Positions 45,924-57,784 of a stretch of DNA of 64,000 nt are shown here, in pieces (the first letter of the stretch is position 1; the number at the start of each line of letters is the position of its first letter). The stretch spans positions 55,001 to 119,000 of the forward strand of contig JACEEZ010026244.1 in assembly GCA_016584305.1 (NCBI GenBank). The letters are read 5' to 3'. This stretch comes from Chionoecetes opilio (lineage: Eukaryota > Arthropoda > Malacostraca > Decapoda > Majidae). Both the position numbers and the translations under genes were made by a program. The notes under the pieces were generated by a model. The model was not told where the DNA came from. It ran no database searches and saw only the letters and a list, made by a program, of their open reading frames with translations.

Positions 45924-47319
45924 TACTTATTTCTTGCAATTTCCCTTCATCTTATGCAATATTTCATATATATACAGCGCAAACAAAAGCAAGAAATAAA
46001 ACAAATTTCCCATGAAGACATGGAGTCACCCGTGTCCTCGTCCTCGCCCTTCGCCCTTCGTTCCACCCGCCTCTCTCGCTCTCTGGGCACCTACAAGCCC
46101 TTCCGAGATAGGGCTTAGACGGCTTTTTATTAGACGCACTTCTTCGCTCTGCATACAAGCCGTAGCATTGACTCTCCCTCCTCTCCCACGTCACCGCACC
46201 CAGCTGTCTCTTCCCCCGTTCAAGGGAATTATGCGTCCCTCCCTGTCACTGTTTCTGCCTGTTGTCTCCGCTGGGAAGCAAGCAGATCTGAGAGGTACAA
46301 TGTGGCTGATCAAGTAAGACTCAGAGTAATAGTAAACGTAGTAGTGTTCCTTGCGTCTGGAGGTGTTTGGTGCCTTTGGTGTTTGGTGTTTTGGCCCTTC
46401 TAAGTATGGAAGAATCAGATTTTGTCTCAGTGGTTTGGACTTTCATTATGTTATATTGTTGTATTTGTTATGCTTGGGTTTGATTTGTAATTTCAATATT
46501 CGCTTCTGACGTTTCTCTCGTGACGCAATTCTCCCTCTTGGGTTTCTTTTCCTCTTACGAGTTGACTCCTTCCTCATCATTATGTATGGTCTGGGCATTT
46601 TCCATCTTATCCTCTTTTTTTTCTTTTTTTTATCTCACTCGTCTCTTCGCTGATATTGTTTCATATGTTTCCTCCTCTTTCCCTTTGTTTCCATCTCCCA
46701 CCTCAGTGTTCTCGTTTTACTGTTCTCTCTTTGTATGTGTTGAGTTTTGCATATAGGTAGTAATAATGTTTTGTATATAAGTAGTAATGTTTTGAATATA
46801 GGTAGTAATAACAATAATAATAATATATGTTAAGCCCCGATGCACTCTGGGGAGAGTGTTGTGCGGGGGCTCAACGGGGGGTGATGCTCCTGTTAGCGGT
46901 CCCCCAACCCGTTACGGTTCTATCCAATCGGTTGCTTACGTGGCATGACAACTAATCCCCAGCATCCCTACCTGTAGGGTGCCAGGTTGGGCATATCTCC
47001 AGGTACTGAAGGTAAACGGGGCAGTGCCCGTGGCGTCGGAGATACGTGGAGTTTGCCTCCCCAGGCTGGGAAGCGCCCCGGCATTGCCTGGGGGCGACCC
47101 TCCCTGTCCCCCCCGAGGTCCCTGACTTGCTTACAGTTACCCCGGGGGCATCCTTAATCGCCTGCCCTGTCATGCACTTGTAATTATTATTAATACATCA
47201 CCATCTGCTGCGTAGCTTCCTGGTGGGCCTGTACGTGGTACTCAAGGGGTCCTCAAACCCTGCTGCGCGTGTCTCACCATGTCCCCGGGGTCCCAGGGGT
47301 AACCCAAGGAAGCCTCAGG
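45924..47319. other. Spacer, nothing certain
   Basis: Contains the duplicate of 44535-44600 at 46045-46105 and a T/C-rich stretch at 46520-46740. A GC-rich block at 46835-47175, with CGATGCACTCTGGGGAGAGT and CCCCGAGGTCCCTGAC, looks like the start of some dispersed repeat. None of the ORFs shows a domain. Confidence 0.35.
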
Positions 47320-47900
47320 TGCAGGTGTCTAGCAGGGCGTCGTACCAGCGTAGAGTTCCATATCCGTCCCTAGCCCGCCGCTAGTGACTCGCCCAATACC
47401 CAGTGGTCCCCCGAGGGCCCTGAAGGGAAGCCACAGGGGCAGGTAGTGTTGTAGGACGTCGTGGCATCGTATAGTTGCACTTACCCGCCCCCAGGGGCAA
47501 TGCGGAGCGCTCCTTGTTCGCTCCGCCGTGTCCTCGTGGTCCCTGGGGCCCAGGCGAAAAGCCACAGGGGCAGGTAGTGTTGTAGGACGTCGTGGCATCG
47601 TATAGTTGCACATACCCCCCCCCCCCCCAGGGGCAATGCGGAGCGCTTCTTGTTCGCCCCGCCGTGCCCCCGTGGTCCCTGGGGCCCAGGAGAAAAGCCA
47701 CAGGGGCAGGTAGTGTTGTAGGAAGTCGTGGCATCGTATAGTTGCACTTACCCGCCCCCAGGGGCAATGCGGAGCGCTCCTTGTTCGCCCCGCCGTGGCC
47801 CCGTCATCTCAGGGGTCCTCGGGAAACACAGGGGCAGGTGTCTAGCAGGGCGTCGTAGCAGCGTAGAGTTGAGTAGCACCTGCCCCGTGGGACAAAGCGG
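47320..47900. repeat. Tandem repeat, about 131-bp unit, five copies
   Basis: Units begin around CAGGGGCAGGTAGTGTTGTA at 47435, 47566 and 47702, each followed by TCGTGGCATCGTATAGTTGC and GGGGCAATGCGGAGCGCT. More diverged units start at about 47320 and 47828 with GCAGGTGTCTAGCAGGGCGT. Three central units are very similar and the outer two resemble each other, so the array grew from the inside. The minus-strand frames with repeated CNYTMPRRPTTLPAPVA are repeat readings and not a recognised protein. Confidence 0.85.
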
Positions 47901-48290
47901 AACAGCGGACGTTAGGGCGTCAAGGGCGTGGCGTGTGTTGGTGGGCGCGCAGAGTAGGACTCAGCCACATACTTGAGCGCGTGTACCTGGAAGGAATATG
48001 GCGTAACTCGCTCGCTGCACTTAGACAAATACACTAGTCTCATATAAGAGGTCACCGCGACCTGTGAGGCACATCTGCCCACACACCAAGCCAGAAAGAT
48101 TCTCTTTTTGTCCTCTGATTTAGGAGGCAGGCGAGGCGTGTTGTGGGAGGTACAGGCCAAAGGTTATATCAGTGCGACAGTCAATCATGTGGGGTATCAG
48201 GTGATGGCGTGAAGTGATCCCTGGCTGCTGGCGGCAACTCTTGTTGGGTCAGCAATATTCACCCCTCGCTGGTTGATAAGGATAGTTGGA
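47901..48290. other. Spacer before Gypsy element 2
   Basis: No gene or repeat recognised. Confidence 0.4.
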
Positions 48291-48295
48291 GTCAG

Positions 48296-48879
48296 TGTTA
48301 TGCCATAATTACAAACTAACTAGGGGTCAAGGCAAACAGAAACACAAAGTGATCCAGGTTTAACAAAGTTATTTAATTTGTTATAAATAGTCACTATAAC
48401 TAGGCACCATACCATAAACCCCCCAACCACTTAACCTAAGAGTGCTAACTTTAAGTTGCTACCCAGCAGAAATAATAGTATACACAGTTAACACAACAGT
48501 ACAGTTGGGTGAGCTTCACAAATTTTTAAAAATAACATTAAATTAAAAAAAGGTGGAAAATACTAAAATGTTGGTAACACGGGGTTACCACAGGAAGGAA
48601 GTTTCACTTCACGACGTCAAAAAACCAGTCTGCCTACCCCATGGGTTCAGCGTTCACGAACCCTTCTGACACGTCACCCACCATACGTCCATCATCAGAC
48701 AGTCAGCGATAATTCATCATTAACAATTATTCTTATAATTACATATCTTAGAATTACCTAGAAATCAATATTACCACACATAATAATAATACCAAATAGA
48801 ATTACATATATAATAAACATACATTTAATAATAATAGAAAATAGACATTTTAAGGGGGAACCAAAAACATACCATAACA
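48296..48879 (-). repeat. Gypsy element 2 LTR 1
   Basis: 584 bp from TGTTATGCCATAATTACAAA to TACCATAACA. It matches LTR 2 with few differences, mostly in homopolymers. The purine tract AAGGGAGGGG (minus strand) follows at 48880-48892. Confidence 0.92.
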
Positions 48880-48892
48880 CCCCTCCCTTAAA

Positions 48893-50635
48893 ATTAAAAA
48901 AAACAACTTTTGTTTTTTACACTAACCAAAAAGCTATGAAAGTGGTCGCGATAAGGCGCTCCAATTAGGTTATCACGCCCTTTGATATGTCTGATTCTAA
49001 ATATAGGGCTGCAATATCAAACACCACCTGGTTAACCGTTGGTTTTTTGGTGTTTCATTTTAATCACAAATGTTAGAGGATTATGATCACTTAAACCGTA
49101 TTTTACTACCCAGTACCCCCTAAATATACATCAAATTTCTCCAAAGCCAGCAATAAGGATAAAGCTTCTTTTTCTATGGTAGAGTAGTTCTTTTGATGAG
49201 TTTTAAATTTTACTGACATATAGGTAATTGGATGTAAAAAAACCGTCTTTTTCTTCCTCCATCAAGACTGCTCCAGCTGCAATATCACTAGCATCAACGT
49301 GTAGTACAAAAGGGTTTGCTAAAATTGGGTCCTTGCAGTACAGGGCTACACATTAACCCAAAAATATAATTTTATCAAAAGAATTTTGACACCTTTCATC
49401 TCACCTCATAGTTCTTTTTTGGGCTAACTAAATCAGTCAGGGGACTTTCTATTCTGCAAAGTTAGGACATAACTTTATATAATAGCCGGCCATCCCTAAG
49501 AACCGTTGGACATCCTTACGAGTTTGGGTGCAGACATATTACAAATGGCCTCAATCTTTGCTGATATAGGGAAAACTTTTCCACAACCCACTTTATAACC
49601 AAGAAACTGAATTGTTTCATGCCCAAACTCACTTTAAACTAAATTAATAGTCAATGAAGCTTGTTAAAACCTATCAAATAGAACCTGAAGGGTATCTATA
49701 TGGGATTTCCAATCATTTTACTGATAATAAGATCCCAATATAACAATTTACCCTTCTAAATCCTTCTATTACTCCAGATGTTAATCTTTGATATTTTACT
49801 TTGGGCATTTTTTAGGCCAAAAGGCATAACTCTGTACTGATGAAGTCCGTTTGGGGTAATGAAAGCACTTATTATCTAACCTTCCCCTCAGATTAAAGGT
49901 ACCTGATAGTAGCCGCGCAACATATCAATTTTTGTCCATAAAGACAGCATTGCCCACATAATCAATTATATCATCAACCCTAGGAAGAGGATAACACTCT
50001 CCCTTTTGTCAAAGCATTTACACGTCTATAGTCGGGGACAAAATTCTCATTTTATCCATCTGGCTTAGGTATTAAAACACAAGGAGACGCCCACTCACTC
50101 TTACTAGGGTCAACCAAATTGTTTACTGAGTAAAACTTCGACCTAAACTTTCATAATTTGCCTCTTTTTCTGGGAGAAAAAACGATACGGAGCCCTTTCT
50201 TCACAGGAGCCAGCACCATCAACTAGTACAATATCATGCTCTACAACTGAAGTTGGTTTGGGAACATCAGAACATATATCATTAAACTCATGCAAAAGGG
50301 TAGTTAATTGCAATTGTTGAGATGTTTTCAAATGACCTAGCTTTGAATCCAGTGAACTTAATATTAACATTATAATGAAGACCTAATTTGATCCACTCAG
50401 CCTTCTTTAAATCAGACCCAGTCAGAATATTAACGGATGGTTCAGCAATAAACTTACTCAAGTCAAAAGGCATTGTTGCTAGTGAAGCACAAGTCACGTA
50501 ACACAATCACAGTGCACAATCACCATTCGGAGGTGAATCAAACAAAGTCACTTAACACAAATCACCAATCACAGGTGACACACATCGCGTAACACAATAA
50601 CCAATCGCAGTGACCACTCTCGGACAGGCCCCCAA
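48893..50635 (-). pseudogene. Gypsy element 2 internal segment 1 (gag start fused to RT-RNase H)
   Basis: In transcription order: a primer site TTGGGGGCCTGTCCGAGAG (minus strand, 50617-50635), resembling the tRNA-Pro type with mismatches; then ORF 50288-50506 with MPFDLSKFIAEPSVNILTGS, probably the Gag start; then directly LGHLKTSQQLQLTTLLHEFN and CSDVPKPTSVVEHDIVLVDG (ORF 50143-50370), the segment just before RT. RT and RNase H follow in broken frames down to the KGRDNLIADALS-type end of RNase H. Most of gag, protease and all of integrase are missing. It could not integrate on its own. Confidence 0.8.
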
Positions 50636-50638
50636 CTC

Positions 50639-51221
50639 TGTTATGCCATAATTACAAACTAACTAGGGGTCAAGGCAAACAGAAACACAAAGTGATTCAG
50701 GTTTAACAAAGTTATTTAATTTGTTATAAATAGTCACTATAACTAGACACCATACCATAACCACCACCACTTAACCTAAGAGTGCTAACTTTAAGTTGCT
50801 ACCCAGCAGGAAAAAAATGTATACAAGTTAACACAACAGTACAGTTGGGTAGCTCTACAAAAAATCCTATAAAAAAAACATATATATAAAAGGTGGAAAC
50901 AATACTCAAGTGTTGGTAACACGGGGTTACCGCAGGAAGGAAGTCTTCACTTCACGACGTCCAAAACCAGTCTGCCTACCCCATGGGTTCAGCGTTCACG
51001 AACCCTTCTGACACGTCACCCACCATACGTCATCATCATGACACGTCAGCGATAATTCATCATTAACAATTATTCTTATAATTACATATCTTAGAATTAC
51101 CTAGAAATCAATATTACCACACATAATAATAATATCAAATAGAATTACATATATAATAAACATACATTTAATAATAATAGAAAATAGACATTTTAAGGGG
51201 GAACCATAACATACCATAACA
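50639..51221 (-). repeat. Gypsy element 2 LTR 2 (shared middle LTR)
   Basis: 583 bp, same tips as LTR 1 (TGTTATGCC and CCATAACA). It serves as 5' LTR of one unit and 3' LTR of the next. Purine tract at 51222-51235. Confidence 0.92.
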
Positions 51222-51235
51222 CCCCTCCCCTTAAG

Positions 51236-52960
51236 ATAAAAACACAACTTTTAGTGTTTTTATACTAACCAGAAGCTATGAAAGTGGTCGCGATAAGGCA
51301 TCTGCAATTAGGTTATCACGCCCTTTGATATGTCTGATTTCTAAATTATAGGGCTGCAATATCAAACACCACCTGGTTAACCGTTCGTTTTTTGTGCTTA
51401 ATTTTAGTCACAAATGTTAGAGGATTATGATCACTGTAAACCGTTATTTTACTACCAGTACCCCCTAAATATACATCAAATTTCTCCAAAGCCAGCAATA
51501 AGGATAAAGCTTCTTTTTCTATGGTAGAGTAGTTCTTTTGATGAGTTTTAAATTTTACTGACATATAGGTAACTGGATGTAAAACACCCCCATTGTCTTC
51601 CTGCATCAAGACTGCTCCAGCTGCAATATCACTAGCATCAACGTGTAGTACAAAAGGTTTGCTAAAATTGGGTCCTTGCAGTACAGGGCTACACATTAAC
51701 AAAGATATAATTTTATCAAAAGAATTTTGACACCTTTCATCTCACCTCATAGTTCTTTTCGGGCTAACTAAATCAGTCAGGAGACTTACTACTTCTGTAA
51801 AGTTAGGACAGAACTTTCTATAATAGCCGGCCATCCCTAAGAAACCGTTGGAAAATCCTTACGAGTTTTTGGGTGCAGACATTTTTACAAATGGCCTCAA
51901 TTTGCTGATATAGGAAAAACTTTTTCCCCAACCGACTTTATGACCAAGAAAAATGATTGTTGCATGCCCAAAACTCACTTTTTAACTAAAATTTAAAAGT
52001 CAATGAAGCTTGTCTTATCCTATCAAATAGGAACCTGAAGGGTATCTATATGGGATATCCAATCATTTGACTGTATAATAAGATCACCAATATAAAATTT
52101 ACTCCCTTTTAGTCCTTCTTTTACTCCAGATGTTAATCTTTGATATGTACTTGGGGCATTTTTTAGGCCAAAAAAGGGATAACTCTACTGATTTAAGTCC
52201 GTTTGGGAGTAATGAAAGCACTTATTATCTAACCTCTCTCAGATAAAGGTACCGATAGTAGCCGCGCCAAAAATATCAATTTTTGTCATAAAGACAGCAT
52301 TGCCCACATAATCAATTATATCATCAACCCTAGGAAGAGGATAAAAATCTCCTTTCGTCAAAGCATTTACACGTCTATAGTCGGTAACATTCTCATTGAT
52401 CCATCTGGCTTAGGTATTAAAACACAAGGAGACGCCCACTCCTCTTACTAGGCTCAACCAAATTGTTATGAGGTAAAACTTCGACCTCATCTTTCATAAT
52501 TTGCCTCTTTTTCTGGAGAAACACGATACGGAGCTTGCTTCACAAGGGGGCAGCACCATCAACTAGTACAATATCATGCTCACAACTAAATTGGTTTTGG
52601 GAAACATCAAAATAATCATTAAATATGCAAAAGGGTATTTTAATTGCAATTTTTGAGATGTTTTCAAATGCCTAGCTTTGAACCAGGAACTTAATATTAA
52701 CTTTTAAAATGAAGCCCTAATTGACCCATTTCAGCCTTCTTTAAATCAGCCCCAGTCAATATTAACGGATGGTTCAGCAAAAATTTATCAAGTCAAAAGG
52801 CATTTTTGTAGTGAACCCAAAAGTCAGAAACCAAACAGTGCACAATCACCTTCGGAGGTGAATCAAACATAAGTCATTAACAAAAATCACCAATCACAGG
52901 GACAACATCGCGAAAACCCCCAATAACCAATCGCAGTGACACTCTCGGACGGCCCCCCAA
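51236..52960 (-). pseudogene. Gypsy element 2 internal segment 2
   Basis: Same gene order and same deletion joints as segment 1. ORF 51346-51702 is a readable RT/RNase H junction: MLMCSPVLQGPNFSKPFVLH, VDASDIAAGAVLMQ, TYMSVKFKTHQKNYSTIEKE and YSDHNPLTFVTKIKHK. From 51240 the RNase H tail reads IRHIKGRDNLIADALSRPLS and then a stop just before the purine tract, so integrase was removed cleanly. Beyond about 51900 the sequence becomes noisy. The primer site at 52942-52960 is recognisable but altered. Confidence 0.8.
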
Positions 52961-52963
52961 CTC

Positions 52964-53529
52964 TGTTATGCCAAATTACAAATAACTAGGGGGGTCAAGG
53001 AAAAACAAAAAACACAAAGTGTTTTCAGTTTAAAGTTTTAAAAATTTTTTTATAAATAGTACTATAACTGACCCCATACCAAAAACCCACCACCATTAAC
53101 CTAAGAGTGCTAATTTTAAAGTTGCTACCAGCAGGAATAATAGTATACACAGTTAACACAACAGTACTTTGTGTGAGTCTACACAAACCTAAAAATAACA
53201 TAAATAAAAAAAGGGGGAAAAATACTCATGTTTGTAACAGGGGGGTTACCGGGAAGGAAGTCTTCACTTCAGACGCCCAAAAACCTCGCCTCCCCAAAAG
53301 GTTCAGCGTTTACGAACCCTTCTGACACGTAAAACCCCCATCGCCCATCATATGACACGTCAGCGAAATTCACATTAACAATTATTCTAATAGTTACAAT
53401 TTAGTTTTACCTAAAAAATCAAATTTACCACACATAAATAATACAAATAAAATTTTAAAATATAATAAAAAATACTTTTAAAAATAAAGAAAATAGACAT
53501 TTTAAGGGGGCCCCCATAACTCCCAAACA
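52964..53529 (-). repeat. Gypsy element 2 LTR 3
   Basis: About 566 bp, homologous to LTRs 1 and 2 but with many lost or substituted bases that lengthen runs (for example CCAAACA for CCATAACA at its end). GTCAG follows immediately. Confidence 0.85.
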
Positions 53530-53534
53530 GTCAG

Positions 53535-53859
53535 AAAAGCATTGTTCCCTCTTATTACAAAAGTTATAGTATTTTTTCTTATTCTCCTTCCCCTATTCCC
53601 TTTTTTATCCTTTCTTCCCCCCCTATTTCCATTTCTCACGTTCCCAGCCCCTCACAATAAAAAATAAAAATATAATGATAATTATTTTAAAAAAATGTGT
53701 AAAAAATGAAAAAAAAACAGACGAGAGCTTTTCAATATAACGAAAATAAAGCTTCGGGATAATTATTGCAAACCTCAAGCCCGTGAACATTCTTCAGAAA
53801 ATCGTTTTAAAAGGGCCCAACAAATTAATCGGTTTCATCGAAATCTCGAAGTAAATTGA
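53535..53859. other. Spacer, nothing recognised
   Basis: T/C-rich then A-rich DNA without ORFs of note. Confidence 0.4.
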
Positions 53860-54260
53860 AAAAGTCATGCTCCACTTTTTTCAGTGCAATAGTGCTTCCC
53901 TTTTTGAATATTGCGTTCAGTTCTGGTCGCCTCACTCAGAAATAAAAACAGCGGGCAAGTACAAAAAAAAGTTTTCAAAATGTCCCGCACCTGCGAAAAA
54001 GCCATACGAAAAGCGACGAAGGAAAAAAAATTGTTCTGTTTTAAAAAACGTAGGGTGCAAGGACAATAATATGAAATGTCCATGGCTTTCGTAATGCGAC
54101 ATAAGCGATGTTGAATATTGGGCAACACGATTGTAGTAAGGATTCAAGATCATTGGTAAAAGATGTCGGCACATGAAGCGAGGCAATTTTTTCCCAAAAA
54201 GAGGAAAAGGAAGGGAAAAGGGAGAAAAAAACCGGTTTTGGGCATTTATAAAAGAAATGA
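53860..54260 (+). pseudogene. CR1/L2-like non-LTR reverse transcriptase, C-terminal remnant
   Basis: The plus-strand frame at 53867-54094 reads LFEYCVQFWSPHSE, KPYEKRRRKKNCSVLKNVGC. This is the CR1/L2-type C-terminus (LEYCVQFWSPH followed by a basic KVQRR-like and PYEERL stretch). Further on, in another frame, GFKIIGKRCRHMKRGNFF resembles the last conserved segment. Many A runs look inflated. Only the tail of the element is present. Confidence 0.65.
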
Positions 54261-54643
54261 AAGCAAGCGGCCCAAGAAAAGAAAAGAAGGAAAAAAAAAA
54301 AAAGGGGGGGGGAAGGGGAAAAAGGTAATAAAAATTTAAGAGGGCAGGAAGGGTGGAGGAAAAAGAAAGATGGAGGGGGAGGAGGAGGTAGGGGAAGGGT
54401 AGGAGGAGGAGAACGTAAGGGAAGGGGAGGAGGTATGAAAAAAGAACATAAGAAAATAAGGCAGGCCTGCATGTATGTGGGAAATGAACTTTGTTTGTCC
54501 CGTAACGGCAACAGCGGCACGCCAGGGTTTTTCCCCCCGGTTGTCTCCCTTCCCTCCCCCCTTTCTCTTCCTGCTTCTTCTTCTCTTCTTTCCCTCTTCT
54601 CCTCTTCCTTCCCTTTCTCTCTCCTCTCTCTTCTCTCTTCTCT

Positions 54644-54675
<32 letters not shown>

Positions 54676-54764
54676 CTCTCTCTCTCTTTCTCTCTCTCCT
54701 CCTCCTCCTCTTCCTCCCCCGAGACCAATACTGATAAAGGGTAAAAATATGGGTGGCTTATACG
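54261..54764. other. Low-complexity spacer (purine-rich, then TC-rich)
   Basis: G/A-rich at 54290-54430 and T/C-rich with (TC)n at 54535-54720. ORFs here only mirror composition. Confidence 0.6.
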
Positions 54765-54888
54765 GGATGGAGAGAGAGAGAGGAGAGAGAAGAGAAGAGA
54801 GAGGAGGAGGAGAGGAAGAAGAGAGAGAGAGGAGAGAGAGAAGAGGAGAGAGAGAGAGAGAGGAGAGGGAGGGGAAGGGGAGAAAGGA
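54765..54888. repeat. GA-rich microsatellite, left bracket of non-LTR copy 3
   Basis: Interrupted GA/GAAGA/GAGG array directly before the GATTGATTG tail. Confidence 0.9.
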
Positions 54889-57361
54889 AGGAGTTTTGAT
54901 TGATTGTTTGTTTGATTGATTGATTGTGATAATTTTTTATTGGCCTTAAATTATACAAGTTTTTTATACAGTAGAGAAAATGTAAAAGTTTTTGCCCATT
55001 GGTCGTAACTTTTTTATGGATTTTATGCAAAAAAGAGGTCGCAGATGTACGTGTGGACGCCCAAATGTAATTTACATATGAAAACTAAATTAAATAAAAA
55101 AAAATTTATTCCCTATGAATATACATTTAATTTAAAATTTAAATTAAAAAAATTTAAAAGTATATTAAAGAATATAACAAACAAGATTCATACCATAACA
55201 GTACAATACATAATAGTAGAAAAAGAGATAAATGTAATTTCACATTAATTATACAAATACAATTATAAAATAAAAATAATTTTAATAGTTACTTATAACT
55301 TTTTTTTTATTTGCATTTTAAATGGATTTAATTTTTTTTCCCTTTTACTCATTGGAAGTTTGTTCCACATTTAGTTCCCCGAGTGAGAACACTTTGTTGA
55401 CGGGGAATTCTACACAAGGGAAATTTTTGAGATTTTTGGGTTTTTTGGTTTTTTGCTATGCGTTGTGGTCTGAAAACCACTGTAAATTTTTTGTATGTAT
55501 TCAACGCCTTATAACAAAAGTTAAGTCTGATAGTCTATAATATATGTTTTTTTGAAGTTTCAACTCACAAAGATTGGGCTTGTGTGGCATCCGATTATAG
55601 GGGACAATGCGAACAAATTTTTTCTGATTTACAAAATTTGATAAATATTTTTTAAAATTCCCCACCCCAGATAGCTGAACAGACAATAATAGGGATATGT
55701 AATGATAAATAAATAGTCTTAAACCTTCAATTTTAAAGGGTTTTCGTATTCTATATATTTCACTATTATTTTTTAAATATTATTCATTTCATTCTTAGGT
55801 GTTTTCCATCTTAGTTGCTATCAATAAAAACTCAAGGAATTTAGCTTTGTACTCTTTAATAATGAGATTATCAATTTTGATATTGTTTTCATTGTTGTGT
55901 GTATGTTTGGGGAAAGTGACAGATACAGTGGTTTTTTTTGATATTTAAAGTTGCTTGTTCATTTTAACCAAACGCAACATGACCAATTCAGTGTTCATTT
56001 TATTTTTTTTACATTTAAATTTCCCCTTCCCCGTGAAAAAAAGAGTGTCATCAGCAAAAAATAAAAATTTTAAAATTTTGGTACATAGAGTTTGTCATTT
56101 TATGGTAAATTAAAAAAAATAATGGTCCTAGGACAGATCCCTTTTGGCACACCCCAAGTAAGCTTTTGGACACGATGCACTACATTAAAAAACGTTACTG
56201 GGTTTTCCGCCCTGAGAAACTTTAAAAACCCTCTGAAGATGGGCCACGAATACCGTAAACATTAGTTTTTTTAATAAAATGGAGGATAATAGTATCAAAA
56301 GTTTAGATAAATCACAAAAAAAAAGTTTTTGGGTACTTTTTCATCTATTTCATATATAGTTTTGGCAAAGGGGTGTACTCGAGTTCTATCGAAAATTTTT
56401 GGTCGAAAACCCTATTATTATCTGTTAGAAATAATTTTCTGTTAAATAAATTCATTAAACTATTTTTAATAATCTTTTTAAAGACTTTACTATGGCGGGG
56501 AAAAACGAAAAGGCTGTAAATTTTAAAAAATTTAACTATACCTTTTTTAAAACTGGAACTACTCTTGCAGTCTTCAGAAAGTGGAAACACCTTCTGTAAA
56601 AGATTTGTTTTTTTTTAAAATTTTCCGAAATGGAGATATTTTTTCTTTGCAGGCTTTATCTTTCATGTTCAATCATCAGACCCGGGGCGTAACTTAAGAT
56701 TGAAATTCAATTGTTTCATGGCGTGTTGTAGGCCGAAAATAAAATTAAAACAAGGTAGGTTGGGGTAAAAATACAAACAATATAGGATTTTCCCCTAAAC
56801 CCGTGCTAAATTGTTAGCAAAGTTGCAGAAAAATTATTAAACATAGCTATTAGAAAGCTATCCGAAATAGATTTTCCTTTGAAGAAATGAAGTCGATAAT
56901 TTTGCAATTTTTTCCCCATTAAACATTTTTTTTTTTTTTCCATATTTTTTTTGATTCCCTGATCCTTTTCTAAAAGATTTATTTATAATAGTTTTTTTTG
57001 CTGTTCTTACACAGAGTTAACATATTTTATATTTTTTAAAGTAAATGTAGTTAAGGGCCCCCTTCATAAAATTTCTGAAGCCTTTTCTTTGTTAATAGTT
57101 TTTTATTGTGCAGTAAGTAGGTTTATTTGGAAATTTTTTTCTTTGATCCTATTTCTTTTATTTGGGAAATTTTTTTTCTACAGTAAGAAATTTTTCTATA
57201 AATATCAAAATCTACTTTTACATCTTGACCTAATAATATTCATATTCCCACCGTAATTTGACAATTCTATTGAAATTTATTGATGAAATCGTTTACTATA
57301 AGTTTCTCTTTTTTAATTGTTGTTTGTGACAGTCTTGAGTAAACTTAAGGTTCGGAGTTGC
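54889..57361 (-). mobile_element. GA-bracketed non-LTR retrotransposon, longest copy (copy 3)
   Basis: On the minus strand RT motifs appear in order: KTARVVPVLKKG (about 56580-56540), HSKVFKKIIKNSLMNLFNRK with a FDQKFS stretch (56490-56400), a GVCQKGSVLGPLFFLIY-like segment (about 56150-56100), and a degraded ADDT site near 56050. Then come the C-terminal KLWN-like region at about 55360 and a (CAAT)n tail at 54895-54930. The 3' stem-loop seen in copies 1 and 2 is degraded here. The copy runs from one GA array to the next (57362), as in the other two. Dense homopolymer changes leave no long frame. The RT would copy element RNA at the nicked target. Confidence 0.75.

Positions 57362-57784
<423 letters not shown>

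Larger units (their letters stand above)
48296..53529 (-). mobile_element. Gypsy element 2: LTR-internal-LTR-internal-LTR tandem with one target duplication
   Basis: Three LTRs in the same orientation (48296-48879, 50639-51221, 52964-53529) alternate with two internal segments of about 1.75 kb. The pentamer GTCAG lies just outside both ends (48291-48295 and 53530-53534), so the whole array behaves as one insertion. LTR tips are TGTTATGCC and CATAACA. Each internal segment holds a primer site, a gag start fused to pol, RT and RNase H, then a purine tract, with no integrase. This is an internally deleted Ty3/Gypsy derivative. The repeat period is 2343 then 2325 bp. The right-hand unit has a noisier sequence. 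Confidence 0.9.

Noticed and set aside
47320..47900. CRISPR array
   Set aside because: Units are about 131 bp with variable inner parts, in a eukaryotic repeat context, and there are no short uniform repeats with unique spacers.
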